This document shows positions 36,713 through 45,965 of a stretch of DNA of 64,000 bases, in pieces. The DNA lies in contig NZ_AORY01000005.1 in the NCBI RefSeq assembly GCF_000382485.1, positions 124,001-188,000 on the forward strand, given 5' to 3'. How positions within the stretch are numbered: the first letter of the stretch is position 1; each line of letters starts with the position of its first letter. Below the pieces are notes generated by a model, which was given only the letters and a program-made list of their open reading frames with translations, was not told the origin of the DNA and made no database searches. The stretch is from Sphingomonas sp. Mn802worker. GTDB lineage: Bacteria > Pseudomonadota > Alphaproteobacteria > Sphingomonadales > Sphingomonadaceae. The translations under genes and the position numbers were made by a program.

Positions 36713-36869
36713 CACACTCTCCTCTTGTCCGATCGCGCCGGCGTTTTCAGCATCATAGTATGGGGCATTTGCCCGTCAACACGCTACGGTTCGAATGTTC
36801 GGTTTGCCGGCCTTGTCTCTGCCGACATCGCACGATAGAGCGCGAAAGCTTCTTTACGGCGGACAGGAC

Positions 36870-38015
36870 ATGGCTCTCGACACCGAAACCTTCGACGCGC
36901 TGATCGACCATCTGCGCCGCTTCGTCGCCGACCGGCTGCGCCCGCTCGAGGGTGAGGTAGAGGAGAACGACGCCATCCCAGACAGCGTCGTGCAGGAAAT
37001 GCGCGACATGGGGCTGTTCGGGCTCTCGATCGCGGAGGAATATGGCGGACTTGGGCTCACCATGCTGGAGGAAGCCAAGGTCGCCATCGAAATGGGTCGC
37101 ACGACGCCCGCGTTCCGGTCGACCTTCGGCACCAACGTCGGGATCGGTAGCCAGGGGTTGGTGATGGCGGGAACCCCGGCGCAAAAGGCCGAGTGGCTGC
37201 CGCGGATCGCGAGCGGGGAGATCGTCACCAGCTTTGCGCTGACCGAACCCGATGTCGGCTCCGATTCGGGAGCTGTGAAGACGCGAGCGGTACGCGACGG
37301 TGACGTGTACCGGCTGTCGGGCACCAAGCGCTACATCACCAACGCCGACAAGGCCGACCTGTTGACCGTCATGGCACGCACCGGCGACGATCCCGGCGCA
37401 CGCGGCGTCTCGGCGTTCCTTGTGCCCAAGTCGCTCTCCGGCATTACGATCGGCGAGCCGGAAAAGAAGATGGGGCAAAAGGGCGCCAAGGTCGCCGACG
37501 TCAATTTCGACGATGTCGCGGTGCCGGTCGCTAATCGGTTGGGCGCGGAGGGAGAGGGCTTCAAGATCGCGATGCGCGTGCTCGACCGCGGGCGGTTGCA
37601 CATCAGCGCGGTCTGCGTCGGGGTCGCCGAGCGGTTGATTGCCGACTGCGTCGCCTATGCCGCGGAGCGCAAACAGTTCGGCAAGCCGCTTGCTGACCAT
37701 CAACTGATCCAGGCGATGATCGCCGACAGCAAGACCGAGGCGCTCGCCGCGCGCGCACTGGTGCTGGAAACCGCCAAGTCGAAGGACGCCGGCAAGGACG
37801 TGGTCATGGAAAGCGCGGCGGCAAAGTATTTCGCCTCCGAGATGGTTGGCCGCGTCGCCGACCGCGCGGTGCAGATCTACGGTGGCGCCGGTTACATCGC
37901 GGATTACGGGATCGAGCGGCTGTACCGCGACGTGCGGCTGTTCCGCATCTACGAAGGGACGAGCCAAATCCAGCAGATCATCATCGCGCGCGAGACGATG
38001 AAGCGCGGCGGCTGA
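36870..38015 (+). CDS. Acyl-CoA dehydrogenase
   Basis: This 381-residue flavoenzyme introduces the alpha-beta double bond in acyl-CoA. FALTEPDVGSDSGAVKTRA and GTKRYITNAD bind FAD. Helical C-terminal motifs are YAAERKQFGKPLADHQLIQAMIADS, YGGAGYIADYGIERLYRDVR and FRIYEGTSQIQQIIIAR; the glutamate of YEGTS is at the usual catalytic position. I start at ATG 36870, preceded by GGCGGACAGGAC. An SDR gene follows after 36 bases and may be its operon partner. Confidence 0.93.
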   Translation: MALDTETFDALIDHLRRFVADRLRPLEGEVEENDAIPDSVVQEMRDMGLFGLSIAEEYGGLGLTMLEEAKVAIEMGRTTPAFRSTFGTNVGIGSQGLVMAGTPAQKAEWLPRIASGEIVTSFALTEPDVGSDSGAVKTRAVRDGDVYRLSGTKRYITNADKADLLTVMARTGDDPGARGVSAFLVPKSLSGITIGEPEKKMGQKGAKVADVNFDDVAVPVANRLGAEGEGFKIAMRVLDRGRLHISAVCVGVAERLIADCVAYAAERKQFGKPLADHQLIQAMIADSKTEALAARALVLETAKSKDAGKDVVMESAAAKYFASEMVGRVADRAVQIYGGAGYIADYGIERLYRDVRLFRIYEGTSQIQQIIIARETMKRGG

Positions 38016-38051
38016 CCGCGTTCCGGTTGATCAGAAAAAGGGGAGTAGGTG

Positions 38052-38840
38052 ATGGATACGAGCAAGCTTTTCCGTTTGGATGGCCGCGTCGCGCTGGTGA
38101 CCGGGGGTAGCCGCGGCATCGGCAAGATGATCGCCGCCGGCTTCATCGCGCAGGGCGCGACCGTCTACGTATCGAGCCGCAAGGCGCCTGCGTGCGACGA
38201 GACCGCGGCGGAACTAGGCGACAAGTGCATCAGCCTGCCCGCCGACGTGTCGACCGTCGATGGCTGCCGCGACCTGGCGGCGAAGCTGGCCGAGCGCGAG
38301 CAGCGGCTAGACATCCTCGTCAACAATGCAGGCGCCGCCTGGGGGGCACCCTTCACCGAGTTTCCCGAAAGCGGATGGGACAAGGTGATGGACCTGAACG
38401 TCAAATCGCCGTTCTTCCTGACGCAGGCGCTGCATCCCTTGCTGAAGGCGGCGGCTAGTCCCGAACGGCCGGCCAAGGTCATCAACATCACCTCGATCGA
38501 CGGGCTGCGGCTCAACCCCTGGGACACGTACAGCTATCACGCATCCAAGTCGGCGCTGATCTACCTGACCAAGCGGATGGCGGCCGAACTGGTCAAGGAC
38601 GCGATCAACGTCACCTCGATCGCACCGGGGGCGTTCGCGAGCGAAATGAACCGCGCCGCCCGCGACCACGGCGATGCGGTGGCGAAGCGCATCCCGGCGC
38701 AGCGGATCGGTGTCGACCAAGACATGGCAGGAACCGCGATCTTCCTCGCCAGCCGCGCGGGCGATTACGTCGTTGGCGAGACGATCGCGGTCGACGGCGG
38801 CGTCGTCAACGCCAGCCTGCACAGCTCGATCGACGCCTGA
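38052..38840 (+). CDS. SDR family oxidoreductase, RhlG/ketoacyl reductase-like
   Basis: This 262-residue enzyme has TGGSRGIGKMIAAGF for the cofactor, with YVSSRK after strand two favouring NADP. NNAGAAWGAPF follows, then the catalytic pair in YSYHASKSALIYL. AREQ-rich central helix and VDGGVVNASLHSSIDA complete the family look. It resembles RhlG-type beta-ketoacyl or gluconate dehydrogenases. The ATG at 38052 follows a GTG at 38049 and has GGGGAG seven bases upstream. It is probably co-transcribed with the acyl-CoA dehydrogenase. Confidence 0.88.
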   Translation: MDTSKLFRLDGRVALVTGGSRGIGKMIAAGFIAQGATVYVSSRKAPACDETAAELGDKCISLPADVSTVDGCRDLAAKLAEREQRLDILVNNAGAAWGAPFTEFPESGWDKVMDLNVKSPFFLTQALHPLLKAAASPERPAKVINITSIDGLRLNPWDTYSYHASKSALIYLTKRMAAELVKDAINVTSIAPGAFASEMNRAARDHGDAVAKRIPAQRIGVDQDMAGTAIFLASRAGDYVVGETIAVDGGVVNASLHSSIDA

Positions 38841-38853
38841 CCCGGCGCGTGGC

Positions 38854-38889
38854 GGCGGCAGGACGGCCTGTAATCAGGTGCCTGCCGCC
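38854..38889. terminator. Hairpin between convergent SDR and MarR-like genes
   Basis: GGCGGCAGG at 38854-38862 pairs with CCTGCCGCC at 38881-38889, enclosing a smaller CCTG-TAAT-CAGG hairpin at 38867-38878. It lies in the 152-base convergent gap. No U-tract follows, so the terminator call is tentative. Confidence 0.5.
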
Positions 38890-38992
38890 CGCTCAAGGCA
38901 CATGCACGAGGCCGATCGGTCACCAGCGTGATCGTGTCCCCCAGCCCGAAGCCGCAGTGCAGGACCGCGCCGATCGCCCTCGTTCGCTTGCT

Positions 38993-39949
38993 TCAGACGA
39001 ACGGGATCTTCGCCTCGCGCACCGCGGCGACGTAGCGGTGCATCGCGTTGCCGCCGTCTGGTGACAGCCGCAGAAAGGCGCGACGCCGGTCGAACGGATC
39101 GGCTTCGCGCTCCACCAGGCCAGCGTCGGTCAGCCGGGTGATCCAGCGCAGCGCGGTTGTCGGCGGCACCGCGGAGGCGATGCACAGGCTCGATACCGAG
39201 ACCTGCCCACGCTCCATCTGCGCCGCAAGCAGGTCGAGCAGCATGTCCCATGCAGGGTCCTCGAACAGCCCGCCTTCGAAGAAGCGATCGCGCATCCGTC
39301 GCGCGCGGATCACCTCGCGCACCTGCGCGGCGGAAATGTCGTAATCGGGCGTCGGTGGCGTGAACGCCTGAACGCGCGCCTCGTTCTGCCGACGCTTGGT
39401 GGCCTCGCTCTGCCGGCTGAGCCGTGCGACGACCTCCGCGATGCGAGCGACCTCGCTATTCAACCGCTGGAGCCGCGCCACTTCGCTTTCGCCGACGCGC
39501 TCGGCCAAGCCGACGTCGTTACCCTCCGCCGCGATCGCGAAGGTCGCGATCCACTCGGCCACTTCCGGCTCGCACAGGAGGTGCGTGCCCGAGCGGGTGC
39601 AGATGGCGGCGACCGGATCGATGTGTCGGGTCGGAAAAGCGACAACGAGCGGCCAGTCGCGTGAAGCCGCAAGCGCGTCGGCACGCTCGAGCAGGTCGAT
39701 CGACGGGTCGTCCTGGCCGATCAGGTCCACGATCATCACCCCCCGGCCCATCCCCTCGGCGAGCGCGGTCAGATCCGCATCGAGCGGCAGTTCACGCACG
39801 ACCTCGGCATCCAGCGCGTCGAGTGCAGCCGAGCGGGTGTCGGCGTCGTGCGCGTCGCGACCCATGACGATCGCGCGGAAACGAGCCGGCGGCTCGATAG
39901 CGGAGCCGACGTGCCACCCTGTCGTGGCACCAATCGGGTTAGCGCCCAT
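38993..39949 (-). CDS. MarR-like winged-helix regulator with N-terminal receiver-like region
   Basis: This 318-residue regulator has a C-terminal winged helix (residues about 235-318): VSVSSLCIASAVPPTTALRWITRLTDAGLVEREADPFDRRRAFLRLSPDGGNAM. This resembles MarR. The first 150 residues read like alternating strands and helices of a response-receiver or related alpha/beta fold (GVMIVDLIGQDDPSIDLLERADALAA, WPLVVAFP). No clear phosphoacceptor is seen. A helical linker (VARLQRLNSEVARIAEVVARLSRQSEATKRR) joins them. Start at ATG 39949; longer reading to 40006 is unsupported. Target genes are unknown. Confidence 0.75.
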   Translation of the reverse strand: MGANPIGATTGWHVGSAIEPPARFRAIVMGRDAHDADTRSAALDALDAEVVRELPLDADLTALAEGMGRGVMIVDLIGQDDPSIDLLERADALAASRDWPLVVAFPTRHIDPVAAICTRSGTHLLCEPEVAEWIATFAIAAEGNDVGLAERVGESEVARLQRLNSEVARIAEVVARLSRQSEATKRRQNEARVQAFTPPTPDYDISAAQVREVIRARRMRDRFFEGGLFEDPAWDMLLDLLAAQMERGQVSVSSLCIASAVPPTTALRWITRLTDAGLVEREADPFDRRRAFLRLSPDGGNAMHRYVAAVREAKIPFV

Positions 39950-40044
39950 GCTCACGTCCTGTTCTCCCGTGATCCGTGATGAGACAGCAGCGTAACGCAA
40001 CAACACTCGCTATGTGGAGAAAACAGCCAAAATGGAGCAGATGC

Positions 40045-41541
<1,497 letters not shown>

Positions 41542-41600
41542 TTGCCCTTGCTCCCCCCGATAAGTCCGTCACCCGTCCGCGTGGTCGCGAACGGCGCGCG

Positions 41601-41900
41601 TCAGTGCTTCGCGACCGCTGGTCGCTCCTTCTTCTTGTACATCGCCAGCATCCGGCTGGTGACCGCGAAGCCGCCGAAGATGTTGATGCTGGCAAGCACG
41701 ACGCCGAGCAGCCCCAGCCACTTCGACCCCGTGCTTCCGGCCGCCGCGCTGGCGATCAATGCGCCGACGATGATGACGGAGGAGATCGCGTTGGTCACTG
41801 CCATCAACGGCGTATGCAGCGCGGGCGTCACCGACCAGACGACATAATAGCCGACGAAACACGCCAGCACGAAGATCGACAGGATCGCAACGAAGTCCAT
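41601..41900 (-). CDS. pntAB: NAD(P) transhydrogenase subunit alpha, membrane part
   Basis: This 99-residue protein corresponds to the C-terminal membrane domain of PntA and is split off as its own polypeptide, as in Rhodospirillum. Three helices are visible: FVAILSIFVLACFVGYYVVW, AISSVIIVGALIASAA and WLGLLGVVLASINIFGGFAV. VTPALHTPLMAVTNAIS is the conserved loop. Its ATG is immediately adjacent to the stop of the inserted DUF559 frame (TAAATG), so translation of the two could be coupled. Confidence 0.93.
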   Translation of the reverse strand: MDFVAILSIFVLACFVGYYVVWSVTPALHTPLMAVTNAISSVIIVGALIASAAAGSTGSKWLGLLGVVLASINIFGGFAVTSRMLAMYKKKERPAVAKH

Positions 41901-42365
41901 TTAAGCAGCTCCGGCAAGATCCTCCCCATGCGGCGCATGGGGAGGGGAACCGCCCATAGGGCGGTGGAGGGGCGATGCGGCACGCATCATTGCGTCTGCC
42001 ACCGCGTCTGGATCGCGCAGGACGTCGACGGCGGCGAGGTGCAGGACGGTCAGTCCGTTCGCGTCCAAGATTGCGTCGCGGCGTGTGTCGCGCTGCGGAC
42101 GGTCGCCGCGGTCGTGCGCCTCACCGCCCACTTCAACCGCCAAGCGCAACGCGGGACAGTAGAAGTCGAGAACATAGCCCGCGATCGGATGCTGGCGGCG
42201 AAACTTTACGCCGGCCGCACGGCGGCGCAGACGCTGCCACAACCGCACTTCAGGCAGGGTCATCGATCGGCGCAGCGCGCGTGCATGGCGGACGGGCGAT
42301 ATCCCTCCACCGTGCTGCGCACGGTCCCCCTCCCCATGCGGGGCATGGGGAGGATTTAAAGTCAC
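41901..42365 (-). CDS. DUF559 (Vsr-like endonuclease fold) protein inserted in the pnt operon
   Basis: The core MTLPEVRLWQRLRRRAAGVKFRRQHPIAGYVLDFYCPALRLAVEVGGEAHD is the DUF559 nuclease-like domain of the PD-(D/E)xK/Vsr group, with candidate metal ligands in DFYCP and VEVGGEAH. A GTG at 42365 overlaps the pntAA stop (GTGA) and gives 154 residues; the conserved domain itself starts near ATG 42263. The frame crosses both flanking inverted repeats, coding for PPHAPHGE at each end. It ends directly before the pntAB ATG. The role is unknown; endonuclease activity is family inference only. Confidence 0.85.
   Translation of the reverse strand: MTLNPPHAPHGEGDRAQHGGGISPVRHARALRRSMTLPEVRLWQRLRRRAAGVKFRRQHPIAGYVLDFYCPALRLAVEVGGEAHDRGDRPQRDTRRDAILDANGLTVLHLAAVDVLRDPDAVADAMMRAASPLHRPMGGSPPHAPHGEDLAGAA
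41921..41971 (-). repeat. Inverted repeat, left copy (two hairpins)
   Basis: The large hairpin at 41921-41945 has an 11-bp stem CCTCCCCATGC/GCATGGGGAGG with a GGC loop on the plus strand. A small hairpin at 41949-41965 has ACCGCCC/GGGCGGT around ATA. Read on the minus strand it matches the right copy. Confidence 0.9.
42303..42353 (+). repeat. Inverted repeat, right copy (two hairpins)
   Basis: The small hairpin at 42309-42325 is ACCGTGC/GCACGGT around TGC. The large hairpin at 42329-42353 is CCTCCCCATGC/GCATGGGGAGG around GGG. Compared with the left copy, three base pairs of the small stem differ but pairing is kept. Confidence 0.9.
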
Positions 42366-43486
42366 GCGCTGAGCAGCCGCTGGTTGACGATCTGTCCACC
42401 CTTGGTCAGCCGCACCGCGTCGCCGATCTCCTCGTCGAGCACCGGCCTGCCCTGCTCCTTGTCCCAGAAGGTCGACAGGAAATTGTACAGGTTGCGCGCG
42501 AACAGCGCCGAGGCATCGGTCGCCAGCCGGCCGGCGACGTTCCTGTGGCCAATGATCTTCACGCCGTGACGCTCGACGATTTCGCCCGCGACCGCGCCCT
42601 CGACGTTGCCGCCCTGCTCGACCGCCAGGTCGACCAGCACGCTGCCGGCGCGCATCGTCGCCAGCTGCGCATCGCTGACGAGCCGCGGCGCCGGGCGGCC
42701 GGGGATCAGTGCCGTCGTGATGACGATGTCCTGCTTGGCGATGTGCGCGGAAACGAGCTCGGCCTGCGCGGCCTGATATTCCGGCGACATCTCCCCGGCG
42801 TAACCGCCCGAGCCCTCGCCCTCGATGCCCTTCACATGCTCGACGAAGATCGGCTTGGCGCCGAGCGACTGGATCTGCTCGCGCGTGGCGGAGCGCACGT
42901 CGGTCGCCGATACCTGCGCACCCAGCCGCCTAGCGGTCGCGATCGCCTGTAGCCCGGCGACGCCGACGCCCATCACGAACACCTTGGCGGCACTGACCGT
43001 GCCCGCTGCGGTCATCATCATCGGGAACGCACGACCATATTCCGCCGCGGCGTCGAGCACCGCCTTGTACCCCGCCAGGTTCGACTGCGACGACAGGATG
43101 TCCATCGACTGCGCGCGCGTGATGCGCGGCATGAACTCCATCGCCAGCGCCTCGAACCCCGCATCGGCGTAAGCCTCGACCCGCGCACGCTCGCCGAAGG
43201 GATTGAGCCCCGCGACGATCCACGCGCCTGGCGCCGCGCCCGCGATCGTCGCGACGTTGGGCCCCTGCACGCCGAGCAGGATGTCTGCGCCCGCCACCGT
43301 GGCCGTGCGGTCGCCAATGCTCGCACCCGCGGCGGCATAATCGGCATCGGCATAGGACGCCTGCGCACCCGCCCCTGCCTCCACCGCGACCTCGGCACCG
43401 AGCGCGGCGAACTTCTTCACCGTCTCCGGCGTTGCAGCAACGCGACGCTCTCCGTCGGCTCCCTCCGCGAGGACCGCGATCTTCAT
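42362..43486 (-). CDS. pntAA: NAD(P) transhydrogenase subunit alpha, NAD-binding part
   Basis: This 374-residue subunit is the soluble NAD-binding dI domain of proton-translocating transhydrogenase. MKIAVLAEGADGERRVAATPETVKKF opens it. AEFMPRITRAQSMDILSSQSNLAGYKAV-like sequence (here MEFMPRITRAQSMDILSSQSNLAGY) is the family signature. AAKVFVMGVGVAGLQAIATARRLGA binds NAD. The alpha subunit is completed by pntAB downstream, but a DUF559 gene lies between. It starts four bases after the small cytochrome-oxidase-like gene. Confidence 0.94.
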   Translation of the reverse strand: MKIAVLAEGADGERRVAATPETVKKFAALGAEVAVEAGAGAQASYADADYAAAGASIGDRTATVAGADILLGVQGPNVATIAGAAPGAWIVAGLNPFGERARVEAYADAGFEALAMEFMPRITRAQSMDILSSQSNLAGYKAVLDAAAEYGRAFPMMMTAAGTVSAAKVFVMGVGVAGLQAIATARRLGAQVSATDVRSATREQIQSLGAKPIFVEHVKGIEGEGSGGYAGEMSPEYQAAQAELVSAHIAKQDIVITTALIPGRPAPRLVSDAQLATMRAGSVLVDLAVEQGGNVEGAVAGEIVERHGVKIIGHRNVAGRLATDASALFARNLYNFLSTFWDKEQGRPVLDEEIGDAVRLTKGGQIVNQRLLSA

Positions 43487-43490
43487 CGCG

Positions 43491-43616
43491 TCAGGCGATC
43501 AGCCAGATGACGAAGAAGGCGAGGATGAAACATGCGACAGCACCCCATTTGAGCATCCCGATCATGCGATCGTAGGTGGAGACGCGCGCCTTCATCTCCG
43601 AGGGTAGGGCAGCCAT
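43491..43616 (-). CDS. Small aa3-type cytochrome oxidase subunit IV-like protein
   Basis: This 41-residue one-helix protein, MAALPSEMKARVSTYDRMIG followed by a hydrophobic MLKWGAVACFILAFFVIWLIA, matches the bacterial aa3-type oxidase subunit IV (COX4_pro_2) pattern. Such small genes often precede pntAA in alphaproteobacteria. Whether it joins an oxidase or the transhydrogenase is unknown. The ATG at 43616 has GAGAGG seven bases upstream. An ATG at 43634 is possible. Confidence 0.8.
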   Translation of the reverse strand: MAALPSEMKARVSTYDRMIGMLKWGAVACFILAFFVIWLIA

Positions 43617-43721
43617 GACGGTCCTCTCTGGCATTGTCGTTTCACCTGCGACCCTATGCACGCGCGTGCGTGCTGGCAACGGGCGATCTGCGCGAACCCG
43701 CATGTCTAATCATGGGACGGT

Positions 43722-43737
43722 TTAAGCTCAGCTTTAC
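43722..43737 (+). promoter_or_regulatory. Possible CtrA-like box (TTAA-N7-TTTAC)
   Basis: TTAA at 43722-43725 and TTTAC at 43733-43737 are separated by seven bases. CtrA recognises TTAA-N7-TTAA(C), so one base differs. It lies about 48 bases before the sigma-54 regulator start. By-chance occurrence cannot be excluded. Confidence 0.3.
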
Positions 43738-43784
43738 TCCGTTACGCTATTTACATGCTCGAAAGACCGGTCGGGGACGAGAGA

Positions 43785-45202
43785 ATGACGCGCAACGGGC
43801 AGCGCTTATTGATGCTGATCGACGAGGAACCGGCGCAGCGGCGGCTGGTCGCGGCCTTAGCCGCGCGCGGCGGATGGCGCACCTTGTTCGCGAACGACGG
43901 CGAGATGGCGCTGGCGATGCTGGGCACGCACGAGGGGATGCAGCTCGACGCGATCCTGCTCGACCACTGGTCGGACGATCCCGCCGCCGCCGACCTGATC
44001 GCGGAGCTGCGCGCCAATCGCCCGTCGTTGCCGATTCTGATGCTGACCGCGAACGGGTCGGTCGCGCATGCGGTGTCGGCGATGCGCGCGGGCGCAACCG
44101 ATTTCCTGGTCAAGCCGCTGGCACCCGAGCGGCTGCTCCAAGCGCTCGACGCCGCGGTTGCGGGGAGTGCGGCAGGGGAACTGCGCCCGTTGACCGAGAA
44201 GATCCCGGCGATGCTCGGCTTTGACGAGATCGTCGGCTCCGCGCCCGAGTTCCGCGCCGCGCTCGCCATCGCGGCAAAGGCGGCGCGCGCGCGCGTCTGC
44301 GTGCTGATCGAGGGCGAGGCAGGCGTCGGCAAGGAAGTGGTGGCGGAGGCGATCCACAATGCTTCCCCCGCGCGCGCGCGCAGATGGTGACGATCGACTG
44401 CGGCGCGCTGCCCGCCAATCTGATCGAAAGCGAATTGTTTGGGCACGAGAAGGGCGCGTTCACCGGCGCATTCGAGCGCAAGGTCGGCAAGTTGGTGGAG
44501 GCGGATGGCGGCACGGTGTTCCTCGACCATGTCGATGCGATCCCGCTTGATGCGCAGGCGAAGCTGCTTCACGTGCTGCAGACCGGGGAGGTTCACCCGA
44601 TCGGCGCGCGCCACCCGCGTGAGGTCGACGTGCGCGTGCTGGCGGCGAGCGACAAGAACCTGACCGAGCATGTCGCCGCCGAGCAGATGCGCGAGGACCT
44701 GTTCTACCGCCTGAACGCGGTGCAGGTCGCGATCCCGCCGCTACGGGCACGACCGGGCGACATCCCCGCGTTGTCGCGCCACCTGCTTGCGCGGATCGCG
44801 GGGCAGCCGGGCTTGCGTGAGCTCGGCATCACCGACGATGCGCTGGCGCTGCTGGTGGATTATCACTGGCCCGGCAACGTGCGGCAGTTGCAGGACGCGT
44901 TGTTCCGCGCCGCGGTGCTGTGTGAGGGCGACGCGCTGACCCGCGCCGACTTTCCGCAGATCGCGCAATTGGGTGGCCGGGCGATGCGCGGAACGAGCAA
45001 GCCGGTCGCACAATCGGGCGGTGTGACGCTGTTTCTGGCCGACGGCAACCTGCGCCCGCTCGAGCAGATCGAGGCCGACGTGATCCGGCTGGCGATCGGG
45101 CATTATCGCGGGCGGATGACCGAGGTCGCGCGGCGATTGGGGATCGGGCGTTCGACATTATACCGCAAGCTGAGCGAATTGGGGATCGACAGCGCCGCCT
45201 GA
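43785..45202 (+). pseudogene. Sigma-54-dependent response regulator, frameshifted
   Basis: The first segment (43785-44390) encodes a receiver domain (LLMLIDEEPAQRR, phosphoacceptor in [18 protein letters not shown]) and the start of the AAA+ domain with Walker A GEAGVGKE. It then stops. The second (44384-45202, other frame) continues exactly where the first leaves off: [21 protein letters not shown] (sigma-54 contact), FLDHVDAI (Walker B with His for Glu), [17 protein letters not shown] and a Fis-type HTH ([15 protein letters not shown]). The break falls in CCCCC(GC)6 at 44365-44381 and one extra C restores the frame. Start at ATG 43785 with GGGGA nearby; ATG 43755 is alternative. Confidence 0.88.
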
Positions 45203-45223
45203 CCGGCTGCTAGAACAAGCGGC

Positions 45224-45964
45224 ATGGTCAGGCACATTCTTATCACCGGCGCAGGCTCCGGCATCGGGCTCGCCTGCGCGCAGCATTTCGCTTCGCATGG
45301 CGCCGAGCGGCTGGTGTTGGTCGACCGCGATGACGATGCGCTGACGCGGGTCGATTTGCCTGTTGTGATCGATCGCATCGCCGGCGACGTACGTGACGAG
45401 GCACTGTGGGACAGCGCGGTGCCGCTGCTCGCCGGGATCGATGCAGCGGTGGTCAATGCGGGCGTCGCGGGCGCGGGTGCGATCACCGACCTGTCGCTTG
45501 CCGAGTGGCAGCGGATCGTCTCGGTCAATCTCGACGGCGCATTCCTGACGATCCGCGCCGCGATGCGCGCGATGAAGCACGGCGGCGGCACGATCGTCGC
45601 GACCAGCTCGGCGGCAGGGATCAAGCCGGAGGCAGGCGTGTCGGCATATGGAGCATCGAAGGCAGCATTGATCCATTTGGTGAAGGTCGCCGCGAAGGAA
45701 GGTGCCGCCGACCGCATCCGCGTCAACGCGATTGCCCCGGCGGGCGTCGAGACACCCGTATGGGATGCTGTGCCGATGTTCGCCGACCGTGCGGCCGAGA
45801 TCGGGCACGATGCCGCTTTCGCGGAACTGGCGGCAATGGCGACACCACTCGGCCGCTATGCAAAGCCCGGGGAGATCGCTGCGCAGGTCGCCTTCCTGCT
45901 ATCCGACGCAGCGGCGCTGATCACCGGCGCGACCCTCGTGTGCGACGGCGGCTACACGCTCTAG
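45224..45964 (+). CDS. SDR family oxidoreductase
   Basis: This 246-residue short-chain dehydrogenase has TGAGSGIGLACAQHF for the cofactor; the acidic VLVDRDDD after strand two predicts NAD use. VVNAGVAGAG, TSSAAG and catalytic YGASKAALIHL follow. AGVETPVWDAV lies at the substrate loop. It starts 21 bases after the sigma-54 regulator stop. It ends next to the convergent bestrophin stop (two bases apart). Substrate is unknown. Confidence 0.87.
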   Translation: MVRHILITGAGSGIGLACAQHFASHGAERLVLVDRDDDALTRVDLPVVIDRIAGDVRDEALWDSAVPLLAGIDAAVVNAGVAGAGAITDLSLAEWQRIVSVNLDGAFLTIRAAMRAMKHGGGTIVATSSAAGIKPEAGVSAYGASKAALIHLVKVAAKEGAADRIRVNAIAPAGVETPVWDAVPMFADRAAEIGHDAAFAELAAMATPLGRYAKPGEIAAQVAFLLSDAAALITGATLVCDGGYTL

Positions 45965-45965
45965 C

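Larger units (their letters stand above)
41921..42353. mobile_element. DUF559 unit bounded by 51-bp inverted repeats (MITE/REP-like)
   Basis: The DUF559 gene is framed by inverted copies of a 51-bp repeat at 41921-41971 and 42303-42353, which I align at 42 of 51 positions. The unit interrupts pntAA and pntAB. I see no transposase and no obvious target duplication. Its arrangement suggests a repeat-associated mobile or once-mobile unit. Movement is inference. Confidence 0.55.

Noticed and set aside
36783..36800. GGTTCGAATG sequence resembling a tRNA T-loop
   Set aside because: No acceptor, D or anticodon arms can be built around it, so it is not a tRNA gene.
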